Positions 55,477 through 64,000 of a stretch of DNA of 64,000 nucleotides are shown here, one piece after another. How positions within the stretch are numbered: the stretch's first letter is position 1; each line of letters begins with the position of its first letter. The notes below the pieces were generated by a model. The model made no database searches. It was not told the origin of the DNA and saw only the letters and a list, made by a program, of their open reading frames with translations. The stretch comes from an uncultured Christensenellaceae bacterium (GTDB lineage Bacteria > Bacillota > Clostridia > Christensenellales > UBA3700): positions 215,100 to 279,099 of the forward strand of contig CALWKW010000001.1 in NCBI GenBank assembly GCA_944381365.1, in the 5' to 3' direction. Both the position numbers and the translations under genes were made by a program.

Positions 55477-56088
55477 TTATAGTGAGTTCAAAATATCCAA
55501 CAAAAAATCCATAGCCACATCCGCTTCGTCTGCCGTGGTGTTGAGATGTCTATAAACTTCTCTGTATTTGAATATAGCCGAAACATCGTTGCTGTCAAAG
55601 AGTTTTGCAAGTGCCTTATAATAGTTGGCACCCATTTTGTTTTCAAGGCTCTTTACTTTGATAGCTTCGTCCTTTGCGATAGCCTTGTGTTTTTCCATGC
55701 TGGACACTGCCTTTTCGATATGCTCGCTTATGTCATAGAGTATGCCCGTAAGTCTTACCATATCGGCATTGGGATTGATTTTGAACAATCTCATCTCGTC
55801 TACTGCCGTCTTTGCATAGTCGAGAATTTCGTCAAGCTGACGAGAAAGGTCAAATATATCGTTTCTTTCCATAGGCGTGATAAATGTACGATTGAGTTCG
55901 TCAATCAAAATTCGTCTGGCCATATCGCCTTCGTCTTCTATACGAATGACTTCATCGCCATAAGCCTCGTGATTTTCTTCGCCTACACTTTTGCAATAGT
56001 TGTATAAAGCAAGCATACCTCTTTTTACGATATCGCACTGCTTTGCCAACAAATCAAAAAAGTTTACTCTTTTTCTGAATAATTTCAT
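55477..56088 (-). CDS. DUF47/PhoU-like phosphate transport regulator
   Basis: A 203-aa all-helical protein of the DUF47 family (TIGR00153), related to PhoU. Start MKLFRKRVNFFDLLAKQCDI and the acidic metal-site-like segments HEAYGDEVIRIEDEGDMARR and TPMERNDIFDLSRQLDEILD are typical. Such proteins pair with PiT permeases and are thought to control them. It follows the PiT gene by 13 bp, with GGAGG before the ATG. Last gene of a two-gene operon. Confidence 0.93.
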   Translation of the reverse strand: MKLFRKRVNFFDLLAKQCDIVKRGMLALYNYCKSVGEENHEAYGDEVIRIEDEGDMARRILIDELNRTFITPMERNDIFDLSRQLDEILDYAKTAVDEMRLFKINPNADMVRLTGILYDISEHIEKAVSSMEKHKAIAKDEAIKVKSLENKMGANYYKALAKLFDSNDVSAIFKYREVYRHLNTTADEADVAMDFLLDILNSL

Positions 56089-56101
56089 ATATTGCCTCCC
56101 G

Positions 56102-57130
56102 TCAAAGAACTATCGCTCTTAATATCAAACAAATTAATGCTCCCACTATCATTGCCACAGGGAAAGTAAATATCCAGCTTGAAAAAATCTTTTTAGCTCT
56201 TCCCCATCTTACGGCACTGATTTTGTCGGCAATGCCTACACCGATGATACTTGACGAAACTACCTGACCTGTGCTTATAGGAATACCCGTAAACGAACAA
56301 GTAAGGGCTACCGTAGCCGTAGAAAGCTGAGCCACATAGGATTGGAGAGTACCTACTCTGTAAATTCTCTTGCCTACGGTATAGATGAGCTTGTATCCGC
56401 CAAACAAAAGTCCCAGCATTATCGCCAAAGACATGACGCCGACCGTCCAGAAATCGAAAGTATAAGTGGCTATGTCCTGACCTTTGCATACGGCAAGAGC
56501 CAAGAGATAGATACCGAGGGACTTCTGAACATTGTTGATAGATATAGAAGTACTCAACAAAACTACATTGAATACCTGTGCACCTTTAAAAAACTTTTTG
56601 ACGCTTCTGTCCATTCTTTCGCATATATGATGGAACAATTTGCTGAGCAAAAAGCCTACCGCCATACAAATCACAGGAGTGATAAATACCATGAGTATGA
56701 CTTTAAGTCCCACAAGATTCCAATTTATATTGCCAAAACCGAAACTCGCAAGACCTGCCCCTACAAGACCGCCCAAAAGAGTATGAGAAGTGCTGTTTGG
56801 CACAGAAGTAAGCACACTCACCATTGACCAAGCCAAAGCCGCAATCATTGTGGACAGCAAAAATATAAAACCTTCTTTTTCGGATATACCCAAAAAAGCT
56901 TCGTCTTTGATAAGACTGCCGACTGTCCTCGCAACGCTATCGCTTTTTAAAAGAAAGCATATTATTATAGGAGCGATAAACTTCGTGACACCAGAAATGA
57001 TAATCGCATACTGAGGTTTTATGGCACGGGTAGCAACGCAAGTAGCGACAGCGTTTGCACCGTCTGAAAAGCCCATATAAAAAGTATAGGCAATCGCCAA
57101 GATGAAGATTACTGCTATATATGCGTCCAT
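56102..57130 (-). CDS. pit: PiT family inorganic phosphate transporter
   Basis: A 342-aa permease with about ten hydrophobic segments. It has both PiT signature repeats: GFSDGANAVATCVATRAIKP at the N-terminal half and CSFTGIPISTGQVVSSSIIG in the C-terminal half, plus SVPNSTSHTLLGGLVGAGLA. Imports phosphate or metal-phosphate by proton symport. Forms an operon with the DUF47 gene. GGAG before the ATG. Confidence 0.94.
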   Translation of the reverse strand: MDAYIAVIFILAIAYTFYMGFSDGANAVATCVATRAIKPQYAIIISGVTKFIAPIIICFLLKSDSVARTVGSLIKDEAFLGISEKEGFIFLLSTMIAALAWSMVSVLTSVPNSTSHTLLGGLVGAGLASFGFGNINWNLVGLKVILMVFITPVICMAVGFLLSKLFHHICERMDRSVKKFFKGAQVFNVVLLSTSISINNVQKSLGIYLLALAVCKGQDIATYTFDFWTVGVMSLAIMLGLLFGGYKLIYTVGKRIYRVGTLQSYVAQLSTATVALTCSFTGIPISTGQVVSSSIIGVGIADKISAVRWGRAKKIFSSWIFTFPVAMIVGALICLILRAIVL

Positions 57131-57471
57131 ACTGCTCCGAAGTGTTTGTGATATAAAATGGCTGTGTTGACTTATAATATAATATCTTACTATTAATATT
57201 ATAATTTTTCAATGTAAAATAAAAAATTTTTTATGGATTTTTTATTACATTTTTTGATAAGCAAATTTTGAGAATAAAATTTTTTAATGAAATTTTATTT
57301 CAAAAATTGCAATAAAGTTTGCTTTTTATAATGTTTTTTGCAAATTATCTGAAATAAGAATATTTTTTGTTTTATTCAAAAAATCGTATAGTTTTCAGAA
57401 TATAAAGTTCTGCAATCCCTTTTTATCGCCTAAGAAAAACATAAAGCTTTTTATATAAAAATCTCTATGTT
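57131..57471. other. 341-bp AT-rich gene-free region
   Basis: Between the DUF3810 gene and the PiT gene. Long runs of A and T, no gene and no copy of the TTGAACAnTGTTCAA palindrome. A terminator-like hairpin is at its right edge (57431-57473). The pit promoter must lie here but I could not place it with confidence. Confidence 0.5.
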
Positions 57472-57473
57472 TT
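57431..57473 (-). terminator. Putative terminator of the DUF3810 gene
   Basis: AAAACATA/TATGTTTT arms (57436-57443 and 57466-57473) with a partly paired A/T interior; five T follow on the minus strand. The stem overlaps the stop codon. Weak because it has few G-C pairs. Confidence 0.4.
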
Positions 57474-58677
57474 AATTAGATTGAAGATTGTTTACATAAT
57501 AATTTACCATGATTTTTTGCATTGTATTATAATTTACTACAATATATATCGGCTTGCCTTCTTCATCCTTTTCGCCGCTCTCTTCTACTTTGGGCGGCTC
57601 ATAATACGAATTGCTACCCTCGTCTTCGCCATTGAATTTGAGGTACAAATCATTGAAAAAGTTGCCTATCTTTTGCATAAAATTGTGCTCATCCCACCAC
57701 TTGCTGCTGTACTCGACTTCGCTAGAATATGCTTTGGATATAGGATTGTTTTTGTATATATCCATAAAATCCGATCTGTACATTATAAAAGTTCTGCTTT
57801 CCCAAATACTGTCCACATAAAAACTGTATCTTAAATAAGCATCGCCGCTGTTGAGAAGTACGAAAGCCGCAAGTGTATTTGCCTCGTCTTCTCTCATGAC
57901 GCCTTTTGTATGAGCCAGCTCATGAGCGATTGTGCATACCTTTTGATATGCAGGCATATCCTTGTTGTATCCGCCTTCGACAGTAGGTGTAAAAGTAATG
58001 CCGCTTATGCTGAAACTTGCCATAATGCCGCTTGAAATCACAGGTTTTCCTTTTGCGGTAAAATCATAATAATACTCGTCTGTGACAAGCCTTTTGTATG
58101 CATCCTCTACTTTTTGTCTTAGCTCTTTTTCGGTATAAGGACACACCGCTCTGCCGTCAGGATAAACTCCGAGCGTATTTACGCAATCGTTGAAATCATT
58201 TATAAGAGCGATATAGGTATCTTTTGCCAAATCCGCATCGATTTCGCTCTTATATACAGGTATCGGGGCTTTTTCTCTGTTGTAGGCAAAGCCGGCCGTG
58301 AAAATATACAGATTGCTTATCCAAGCTACACTTATCAATATGCCTATCATAAGCTGTCTGGAGAGGACTTTTTTGCCTTTTGCAAACAAAACTATTGCAG
58401 CTATCACAACAGCTATAACTGCTATCACAAAAAGCGTAGCAAGCACTTCGAACACATTAAAATCAACGAGCGAATATATTCTTCCAGCCACATTCGTATA
58501 GGCATTGACAAAAGTATCGCACACCCACTCGCAAATCTTGGTATTCGTCCTCAGAATAAGCATAAAACACAGCCACAAAACAAGCACTCCCAATGTGATA
58601 ATCATTATGAGTGTTGTGTGAGAAATGCTGAATTTATATGGCTTTTTTTGTGCCTTATGATCTTCTCTCTCTTTCAT
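57472..58677 (-). CDS. DUF3810 family membrane protein with zinc-protease motif
   Basis: A 401-aa protein. After a short charged start come three hydrophobic segments (within about the first 130 residues), then an extracytoplasmic part. The motif IAHELAHTKGVMREDEAN contains HELAH, a typical HEXXH zinc site, followed by a Glu-rich segment expected of DUF3810 proteins. The function of the family is unknown; a membrane-bound metalloprotease acting outside the membrane is likely. I use the ATG at 58677; a TTG 16 codons upstream has no ribosome site either. Divergent from the spore-surface-like gene. Confidence 0.8.
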   Translation of the reverse strand: MKEREDHKAQKKPYKFSISHTTLIMIITLGVLVLWLCFMLILRTNTKICEWVCDTFVNAYTNVAGRIYSLVDFNVFEVLATLFVIAVIAVVIAAIVLFAKGKKVLSRQLMIGILISVAWISNLYIFTAGFAYNREKAPIPVYKSEIDADLAKDTYIALINDFNDCVNTLGVYPDGRAVCPYTEKELRQKVEDAYKRLVTDEYYYDFTAKGKPVISSGIMASFSISGITFTPTVEGGYNKDMPAYQKVCTIAHELAHTKGVMREDEANTLAAFVLLNSGDAYLRYSFYVDSIWESRTFIMYRSDFMDIYKNNPISKAYSSEVEYSSKWWDEHNFMQKIGNFFNDLYLKFNGEDEGSNSYYEPPKVEESGEKDEEGKPIYIVVNYNTMQKIMVNYYVNNLQSN

Positions 58678-58763
58678 AAATTCAGTATAACATACGCATT
58701 TTGAATTTTCAATATCAAATATCAAGATATTGCGTCTTAAAATTCACAGAAATACTATTAAGT

Positions 58764-58791
58764 ACCAAATTCTCAACTCTTTCATATAATA
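58764..58791 (+). promoter_or_regulatory. Candidate mother-cell (SigK/SigE-like) promoter
   Basis: CATATAATA (58783-58791) fits the SigK -10 pattern CATAnnnTA, with AC 17 bases upstream (58764-58765) as the SigK -35. CATATAAT also fits the SigE -10. It lies 41 bp before the spore-surface-like gene. A 15-bp near-palindrome GCATAtcttaTATGC (58797-58811) follows. Short motifs, so chance is possible. Confidence 0.4.
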
Positions 58792-58831
58792 TAACAGCAT
58801 ATCTTATATGCAACAACAAAGGAGAAAATAT

Positions 58832-59392
58832 ATGTTCTGTTATAATTTATGTGCAAATAATTCTACAAACTTCAATTCAAGACATTCTTGCTGCGGCTGG
58901 AGCAAAACCAACTATGGCTGCGGCTGGTATTGCTGTCCTAATTGCTGTAATTTCAGCACTTTGGCAGCAAACAATTTACCCAGCCCTATACCTACCGTAA
59001 ACACAAATATAGCTTATTTTACAAACCCTAGTGCTACTTCCATAGCTACACAAACCGCAATACCCGTAAATCTCTCAAAACAAATCGGCAGTGCGATTAC
59101 TTCAAGCGGTACGGGAGTATTGTTGCAACCCGGTGTATATAAAGTAGACTATTCTCTTACCGGAACATCTCAGACGACCGGTCCTTCCACGGTAGGACTT
59201 CAACTCAACGGCACTACTCTTCCCCAATTTTCACAGACTCAACAAGTCACAGCCGCAGGCGACCAATACAATATCGCCGCAAACGGACTTGTCACCGTAA
59301 GCGATGACAACAGCATCCTCAATCTTGAAAATCTCGGTGCCAACTCTCAGGATTTTTCAAATGTAAATCTTGTAGTACAAAAAGTGTCATAA
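58832..59392 (+). CDS. Cys-rich protein with BclA C-terminal-like domain (putative spore surface protein)
   Basis: A 186-aa protein; start ATG at 58832 with AAAGGAG seven bases before. Residues 1-40 hold nine Cys in pairs and clusters (HSCCGWSKTNYGCGWYCCPN), suited to disulfide cross-linking. Residues about 55-186 are a beta-rich, Ser/Thr/Asn-rich domain (LLQPGVYKVDYSLTGTSQ, VGLQLNGTTLPQF) resembling the jelly-roll C-terminal domain of BclA exosporium proteins. There are no collagen-like Gly-X-Y repeats. Its convergent neighbour is spoIVA, and a SigK-like promoter precedes it. A role on the spore surface is an inference. Confidence 0.75.
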   Translation: MFCYNLCANNSTNFNSRHSCCGWSKTNYGCGWYCCPNCCNFSTLAANNLPSPIPTVNTNIAYFTNPSATSIATQTAIPVNLSKQIGSAITSSGTGVLLQPGVYKVDYSLTGTSQTTGPSTVGLQLNGTTLPQFSQTQQVTAAGDQYNIAANGLVTVSDDNSILNLENLGANSQDFSNVNLVVQKVS

Positions 59393-59407
59393 ATATCTAT
59401 CAATTTC

Positions 59408-59439
59408 AAAGGGTTTGCAAAAATGCAAACCCTTTTTTT
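59408..59439 (+). terminator. Rho-independent terminator of the Cys-rich gene
   Basis: A 12-bp stem AAAGGGTTTGCA/TGCAAACCCTTT with loop AAAA, followed by a T tract, 16 bp after the stop. Confidence 0.9.
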
Positions 59440-59506
59440 CAACTATTCAATGTGGATATCAAAATTCGATATTTTCCTTATATAGTCAAGACACAAGCAT
59501 TTTGTA

Positions 59507-60985
59507 TCACAACAAAATACACAATACTCCGCCTTTGCCCTCATTGACAATTCTGGTCACAGTCTTTCTGAGTTTTCCTCTCACATCTTCGGGCATTGCC
59601 ATGAGCTTGTTGTTGAGTCCCTCTTTTGCGATGACATTCAAAGACTTGCCAAACATATTCGTATTCCAGATATCCTGACCGTCTTCGCCGAATTCTTCAA
59701 GCCAAGCTTTTATATTCTCTTCGCTTTGCATCTCACTGTTGATTACAGGATTGACCTCTGTCTCGACATCCACTCTCATAATGTGCATTGCGGGAGCTGA
59801 TGCTTTGAGTTTTATGCCATAGCGAGAACCTTTTTTGACGATTTGAGGCTGTTCGAGATGCAAGTCGTCCAAAGTGGGTGTGACAACTCCGTATCCGTAA
59901 TTGTCCACATCTTCGAGAGCTTGTTTGATTTTGTTGTACTTCTCTTTTGCCTCAGCAAATTCTTTGATATATGCCACAAGCTGGCATTCGTCAGCAATTT
60001 CCACACCGCATTGCATAGAAAGCACTTTATAGAACAATTCAGGTCTGGGAGATGTAGTAATCGTGCATCTTCCTGTGCCGTAATCCACGCTTACGGGACT
60101 GTCTTTTAAAAGATATTCGTCATCGTCAAACAAAGCTACAAGCTTTTTGTAGTCGCCCATAACTTTCATATCGTTGACTACATCGACAACCTTGTCGATA
60201 ATGTGAGATATAACTTCGCTTGTGCGAGGCAAAGCCTGCATCCATGTAGGCATAGAGATATCCACGCTTCTCAAAGGGAATTGCAAAAGCACGCACTCGA
60301 GAAGTTCGGACATTTCCTGAGCGTTCATTTCCTGAACATTTTTGAGCAATACGGGAATGCCGTATTCATCGGCAAGCTGGTCTCTCAATCTGATAGATTC
60401 TGTATCCTGTGGATGACGAGAATTGAGAAGCATGACAAAAGGCTTGTTGAGTTCTTTCATCTCTCTCACTACTCTTCTTTCTGCCGCTTCGTAGCCTTCT
60501 CTAGGCAAATCAAGCACAGAACCATCGCTTGACACCAAAATACCGATAGTAGAATGATCGGTGATTACCTTGCTTGTGCCGTACTCAGCCGCCTCGGTAA
60601 AAGGCATCTGTTCATCACTCCAAGGGGTATTGACAAGTCTGTCGACATCTCCTTCTTCAAAGCCCTGAGCTCCTTGAAAAGGATAACCGACACAATCGAC
60701 AAGACGAAGCTTTGCCTTACATTCGGGAGCGAGTTCGACCTCTACGCCGCCATCGGGTACGAATTTGGGTTGTGTCGTCATGACGGTTTTTCCGTCAGCC
60801 GATTGGGGCAATTCGTCAATGATTCTTTCTTTGTGATAGTCGTCTTGCAAGTTGGGCAAGACCATTGTTTGCATAAACTTTGTAATAAATGTAGACTTAC
60901 CGCTTCTTACAGGTCCTACAACTCCTATATAGATGTTTCCTTGTGTTCGTGTAGAAATATCTTGATAAAGGTCAAATTTTTCCAT
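59507..60985 (-). CDS. spoIVA: Stage IV sporulation protein A, spore coat morphogenetic ATPase
   Basis: A 492-aa SpoIVA, the same length as in Bacillus subtilis. It coats the forespore outer membrane and polymerises on ATP hydrolysis to form the coat basement layer. Walker A GPVRSGKS (24-31) puts the catalytic Lys at position 30. Then VGYPFQGAQGFEEGD and a long C-terminal domain ending GKGGVLCILL, which anchors via SpoVM in the known system. I use the ATG at 60985 with GGAGG five bases before it; an ATG four codons upstream overlaps that site. Proof that the organism makes endospores or descends from spore formers. Confidence 0.97.
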   Translation of the reverse strand: MEKFDLYQDISTRTQGNIYIGVVGPVRSGKSTFITKFMQTMVLPNLQDDYHKERIIDELPQSADGKTVMTTQPKFVPDGGVEVELAPECKAKLRLVDCVGYPFQGAQGFEEGDVDRLVNTPWSDEQMPFTEAAEYGTSKVITDHSTIGILVSSDGSVLDLPREGYEAAERRVVREMKELNKPFVMLLNSRHPQDTESIRLRDQLADEYGIPVLLKNVQEMNAQEMSELLECVLLQFPLRSVDISMPTWMQALPRTSEVISHIIDKVVDVVNDMKVMGDYKKLVALFDDDEYLLKDSPVSVDYGTGRCTITTSPRPELFYKVLSMQCGVEIADECQLVAYIKEFAEAKEKYNKIKQALEDVDNYGYGVVTPTLDDLHLEQPQIVKKGSRYGIKLKASAPAMHIMRVDVETEVNPVINSEMQSEENIKAWLEEFGEDGQDIWNTNMFGKSLNVIAKEGLNNKLMAMPEDVRGKLRKTVTRIVNEGKGGVLCILL

Positions 60986-61172
60986 AAACTCCTCCATTTT
61001 TTGTTCGCTAAAATATATGCAAGGAATTTTTTAGATATTACAACAAATTAAAATGTATATGACATTTATTTTCGCTTTTCAGATATTATAATAATTAAAT
61101 CTTTATTTTATCAATACTAAAATATGAAAAATATTTGAATATAAAAAATAATATTAATTTTATATCGATAAT

Positions 61173-61212
61173 CCTTTAAAAAAATACGGCATACAGAGCT
61201 CTCTGTATGCCG
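61173..61212 (-). terminator. Rho-independent terminator of the hydrogenase gene
   Basis: A 12-bp perfect stem CGGCATACAGAG/CTCTGTATGCCG with a two-base loop (61187-61212), followed on the minus strand by TATTTTTTT. It lies 22 bp after the stop. Confidence 0.9.
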
Positions 61213-61234
61213 CAATATATTTATTTTGTAATGA

Positions 61235-62674
61235 TTATTCTTTGCTTTCCTTAAGGCTTTCTTGATACCACTCTACTGCTTGATCGATATCTTTATAGGT
61301 AGCACTGTTTGAATATCTGTCAATCTCTACACCATTTTTGATAGTATCGTGGTGCAAAGACAATGCTCCGTTGAGACATCCGCCGTCACATGCCATACCT
61401 TCAAAGAAGTTTGCTGTGGTTTTGTTGAACTTAAGTTTTAAAAGATTTGCTCTTATGTCGTCAATGCCGCTCATTGCGATAGGCTCGACTTTCTTTTCGC
61501 CCTTTACAAGTTTTGCGATATCTGCTGAAATACCGCCGCATTTTGCAAATACTCTTCCCATCATCGAAGCTTCATCGATGTGTGTCTCTTCCAAAGCTAC
61601 CAAATCCACTTTTCTTGCGTCAAAGAATGCTTGCAATTCTTCAAATGATATTACATTATCGATTGCTCCCTTTGTCTTTTCCATTCTGTATTCAAGCTTC
61701 TTGCTTGTGCAAGGTCCGATAAATACAGTCTTGATTCCGGGGAACTTTCTCTTGAGAAGCATAGCTGTCTCCACCATAGGAGAAGGAGAAGAAGATATAT
61801 ACTTTGCAAGTTCGGGGAAATTCTTCTCTACAAACATTACAAATGAAGGACAGCAAGATGTAGTCATAAGACCTTTTTCTTCAAATTCTTTTGCCTCTTT
61901 GTACAAAGTGATATCTGCACCCAAAGCTGCTTCATATACCTTGCTGAAGCCAAGTTTCTTAATACCCGTGACAAGCTGACCGAATGTAGCGGGCTTGAAC
62001 TGGCTGGCGATTGCAGGAGCTATGATTGCATATACCTTGGTGCCGTTTTCCTTGCTCTCTTTGAGAAGATTGAGTGTGTCGATAATATATGACTTGTCTA
62101 CGATTGCTCCGAAAGGACAGTTGTACACGCATGCTCCGCAAGCAATACACTTGTCATTGTCAATCTTTGCTCTGTCATACTCGTCCATTGACAATGCTTT
62201 TACTTTACAGCTCTTGATACAAGGACGGGATTGCTCGATAATAGCGTCATAGGGACATGCCTTGGCACATCTGCCGCATTTGATACACTTGTCCATATCA
62301 ATGACAGGTTTGTTGTCGACAATGGTGATTGCGTCTTTGGGACAAGCCTCTTTACATTTATGTACTATACAGCCACGACAAGCGGGTGTGATATACATGC
62401 CGCTGATTGGACAGGAGTCGCAAGCGGCTTCGATTACTTCTACGATATTGGGATTGTCTTTATTTCCGCCCAAAGCAAGCTTGATTCTTTCCTGAACGAT
62501 TGCTCTTTCTTTATAGATACAGCATCTGAAACTAGGCTTGGGACCGGGGGAAATGGACTTTGGGATATCCAAATAGATATTGGACATATCTCCTTTGTCA
62601 TAAGCTTCGATAATCTGCTTGAGTACTTCGTACTTGAGTTCTTGTACTTTTGTATCGAATTTGCTGTTGCTCAT
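61235..62674 (-). CDS. Monomeric [FeFe]-hydrogenase, group B-like
   Basis: A 479-aa [FeFe]-hydrogenase. The N-terminal ~190 residues carry many Cys in ferredoxin-like sets (CIKCGRCAKACPYDAI, CIACGACVYNCPFGAI) and an extra set CDSCPISGMYITPACRGC. The H-cluster motifs are TSCCPSF, GPCTSKK and EGMACDGGCLNG. The extra N-terminal Cys set and altered H-cluster motifs fit the group B hydrogenases of Clostridia, whose role is less clear than the bifurcating group A. No HydB/HydC subunits or maturases are near. Likely soluble and linked to ferredoxin. GAGG precedes the ATG. Confidence 0.92.
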   Translation of the reverse strand: MSNSKFDTKVQELKYEVLKQIIEAYDKGDMSNIYLDIPKSISPGPKPSFRCCIYKERAIVQERIKLALGGNKDNPNIVEVIEAACDSCPISGMYITPACRGCIVHKCKEACPKDAITIVDNKPVIDMDKCIKCGRCAKACPYDAIIEQSRPCIKSCKVKALSMDEYDRAKIDNDKCIACGACVYNCPFGAIVDKSYIIDTLNLLKESKENGTKVYAIIAPAIASQFKPATFGQLVTGIKKLGFSKVYEAALGADITLYKEAKEFEEKGLMTTSCCPSFVMFVEKNFPELAKYISSSPSPMVETAMLLKRKFPGIKTVFIGPCTSKKLEYRMEKTKGAIDNVISFEELQAFFDARKVDLVALEETHIDEASMMGRVFAKCGGISADIAKLVKGEKKVEPIAMSGIDDIRANLLKLKFNKTTANFFEGMACDGGCLNGALSLHHDTIKNGVEIDRYSNSATYKDIDQAVEWYQESLKESKE

Positions 62675-62725
62675 AAATACCTCTCAATTTATGTATTTGA
62701 TAATAGATGTTTTTGAATTAATATA

Positions 62726-63265
62726 TTATTTAATTTGCTTTGAATCGATAAGATTGCCTTCGATATCTTTAAGACACAACAAGCCTTTGTCCAAAGTAAG
62801 ATAGCTGCTCTTTGTATTGTCTTTTGGAAGCGAAACAGAGCCTGCATTTGCCACAACCACATCCCCGACATTTGTGATAAATCCTGTGTGGAAATGTCCA
62901 TAACAAAGCAAATCCCCTGCATTCAAAGGCATATTGTCTTTGTTAAACTTATGTCCGTGAGTGAGCGAAACTTTTATGCCGTCTACAAGAATCTGCGAAA
63001 ATTCCACAAAATCAAACTGGCTTATCATCTGGTCGACTTCGCTGTCGCAATTACCTTTGATGACAAGAAGCTTTTCTTTCATAGAATTGAGCAAGTCCGC
63101 TACTTTCATAGGAGCATATTCCTCGGGAAAAGGATTTCTGGGACCGTGATAATATATATCGCCGAGCAATACGAGTAAATCTGCTTTTTCTCTTTCAAAA
63201 GCCTCTTTTACCTTTTTTGCGTAATAGTACGAGCCGTGTATATCGGACGCAATCAATACCTTCAT
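62726..63265 (-). CDS. yfcE: YfcE family metallophosphoesterase
   Basis: A 179-aa calcineurin-like phosphodiesterase. All metal motifs are visible: ASDIHGS, LLGDIYYHGPRN, IKGNCDSEVD, THGHKF and YGHFHTG. The E. coli homologue YfcE hydrolyses phosphodiesters in vitro; the natural substrate is unknown. It is 15 bp after the aminotransferase gene and upstream of the hydrogenase by 51 bp. Confidence 0.92.
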   Translation of the reverse strand: MKVLIASDIHGSYYYAKKVKEAFEREKADLLVLLGDIYYHGPRNPFPEEYAPMKVADLLNSMKEKLLVIKGNCDSEVDQMISQFDFVEFSQILVDGIKVSLTHGHKFNKDNMPLNAGDLLCYGHFHTGFITNVGDVVVANAGSVSLPKDNTKSSYLTLDKGLLCLKDIEGNLIDSKQIK

Positions 63266-63280
63266 AAATTACCTTCCTAA

Positions 63281-64000
63281 TTATTCAGCAAGAAGTTTTT
63301 CTGTGCAAGCGAGTTTTACACAACAAATGAGTATCTGAGTAGCAACCACCAAATCGCTGTCAGATGTGAATGTGGGAGCAATTCTCAAAACGCTGTCGCT
63401 CACATCTTTGCCATAAGGGAACGGTGCACCCGCAGGTGTCAATGTAAGACCTGCCGCCTTGCAAAGATTGTATACTCTCGTAGCACAACCGTCAAGCACT
63501 GTCAAAGCTATAAAATAACCGCCTCTGGGATTTGTCCAACTTGCAATGCCGCTGTCTTCTCCGAGGTTTTCTGCAAAAGCATTGATGATTGTATCAAACT
63601 TGGGCTTGATGATAGCTCTTTGCTTTGCCATGATAGCTCTCACATTATCCATATTTTTGAGATAGAGATAGTGGATATACTGCCATACCTTGTTGTAGCT
63701 TATAGTCTGCATTGTCATGTGAGAGAGAATGTCTTTTACATTGTTGGCACTTGCAGCAACACAGCTTACGCCGCTTCCTGCAAAAGTGACTTTTGATGTA
63801 GAAGAAAATTCATATACTCTGTCAGCATTTCCTGCTTTCTTGCAAAGCTCCATGATATTTGCAAGATGGTCGGTAGTCTCTGTAAGGTCATGTACTACAT
63901 AAGCATTGTCCCAGAAAATTCTGAAATCGCTTGCCTTTGTCTTCATTGTAGCAAGTCTTTCTACCACTTCATCGCTGTATGTGACACCGCTGGGATTGGA
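63281..64000 (-). CDS. Type Ic aspartate aminotransferase-like PLP enzyme (5' truncated)
   Basis: The frame is open to the window edge, so the N-terminus (roughly 190 residues) lies outside; 239 residues are visible. At the edge NPSGVTYSDEVVERLA is the substrate-side NPxG segment. The PLP-binding Lys is in SSTSKVTFAGSG. FRIFWDNAYVVHDL and NPRGGYFIAL match the fold-type I aminotransferase subgroup Ic (PF12897), where aspartate or aromatic amino acids are substrates. An internal GTG at 63967 is not the true start. It could serve aromatic amino acid formation, but that is inference. Confidence 0.85.
   Translation of the reverse strand, partial: SNPSGVTYSDEVVERLATMKTKASDFRIFWDNAYVVHDLTETTDHLANIMELCKKAGNADRVYEFSSTSKVTFAGSGVSCVAASANNVKDILSHMTMQTISYNKVWQYIHYLYLKNMDNVRAIMAKQRAIIKPKFDTIINAFAENLGEDSGIASWTNPRGGYFIALTVLDGCATRVYNLCKAAGLTLTPAGAPFPYGKDVSDSVLRIAPTFTSDSDLVVATQILICCVKLACTEKLLAE

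Noticed and set aside
55145..55480. Insertion sequence or transposase remnant
   Set aside because: No transposase fragment, no terminal inverted repeats and no target duplication could be seen; structure fits RNA better. A MITE is not fully excluded.

Overview
The window is chromosomal DNA of an AT-rich, anaerobic, spore-forming Firmicute, most likely of the class Clostridia. The evidence is a full-length SpoIVA, a group B-type [FeFe]-hydrogenase, an NfnAB-type ferredoxin:NADP oxidoreductase, a T-box leader and an FMN (RFN) riboswitch, with AAGGAGG-type ribosome binding sites throughout. I see no rRNA, tRNA, CRISPR array, phage module or intact insertion sequence. Nearly all genes lie on the minus strand; the plus-strand exceptions are galT, mazF, ribU, one membrane protein, one TIGR04076-like gene and one spore-surface gene. 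If genes are co-oriented with replication, the fork runs right to left.

Layout. 0-11 kb: end of galT, dnaX-ybaB-recR, a GPH-type sugar symporter, a mazF toxin without an adjacent antitoxin, a flavodoxin-like reductase, NAD(P)HX repair (nnr), recX and ygiQ. 11-21 kb: the purine operon in the order purE-C-M-N-H-D-L, with no purF or purK; purA lies apart at 38 kb. 21.1-21.8 kb: a gene-free stretch with six DnaA-box-like sites, four of them perfect TTATCCACA, next to very AT-rich DNA. 21.8-27.2 kb: icd, then an alpha/beta hydrolase - membrane-anchored MurF - Ddl cluster. 27.4-31.2 kb: t6A genes rimI-tsaB and tsaE, riboswitch-controlled ribU, a YhcN/YlaJ-like protein and rsfS. 31-39 kb: nadD-yqeK fusion, yhbY-obgE, nfnA-nfnB, nth and purA. 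39-42 kb: a CtpE-like P-type ATPase with a long charged N-terminus. 42.3-43.5 kb: a 1.2-kb gene desert. 43.5-50.8 kb: an aromatic operon aroB-aroA-aroC-pheA-aroEK-aroQ-tyrA. 51-64 kb: a MATE exporter, T-box-leuA, a probable structured RNA, a DUF47-PiT phosphate module, a DUF3810 protease-like protein, a BclA-like Cys-rich protein beside spoIVA, the hydrogenase, a YfcE-type phosphoesterase and a partial type Ic aminotransferase.

How it fits together. The pur operon plus purA covers most of the path to IMP and then AMP. The aro operon turns DAHP into chorismate and on to phenylpyruvate and hydroxyphenylpyruvate; the partial aminotransferase could act near that end. NfnAB and the hydrogenase fit ferredoxin-based anaerobic redox balance.

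Most unusual signals: (1) a 15-bp palindrome, TTGAACAnTGTTCAA, repeated in two gene-free regions 18 kb apart and not explained by any gene seen here; (2) the DnaA-box cluster; (3) a plus-strand structured RNA candidate at 55.15-55.47 kb, with G-U-rich helices and two tandem G-A motifs; (4) an apparent ATT start codon on the hydrolase upstream of murF.
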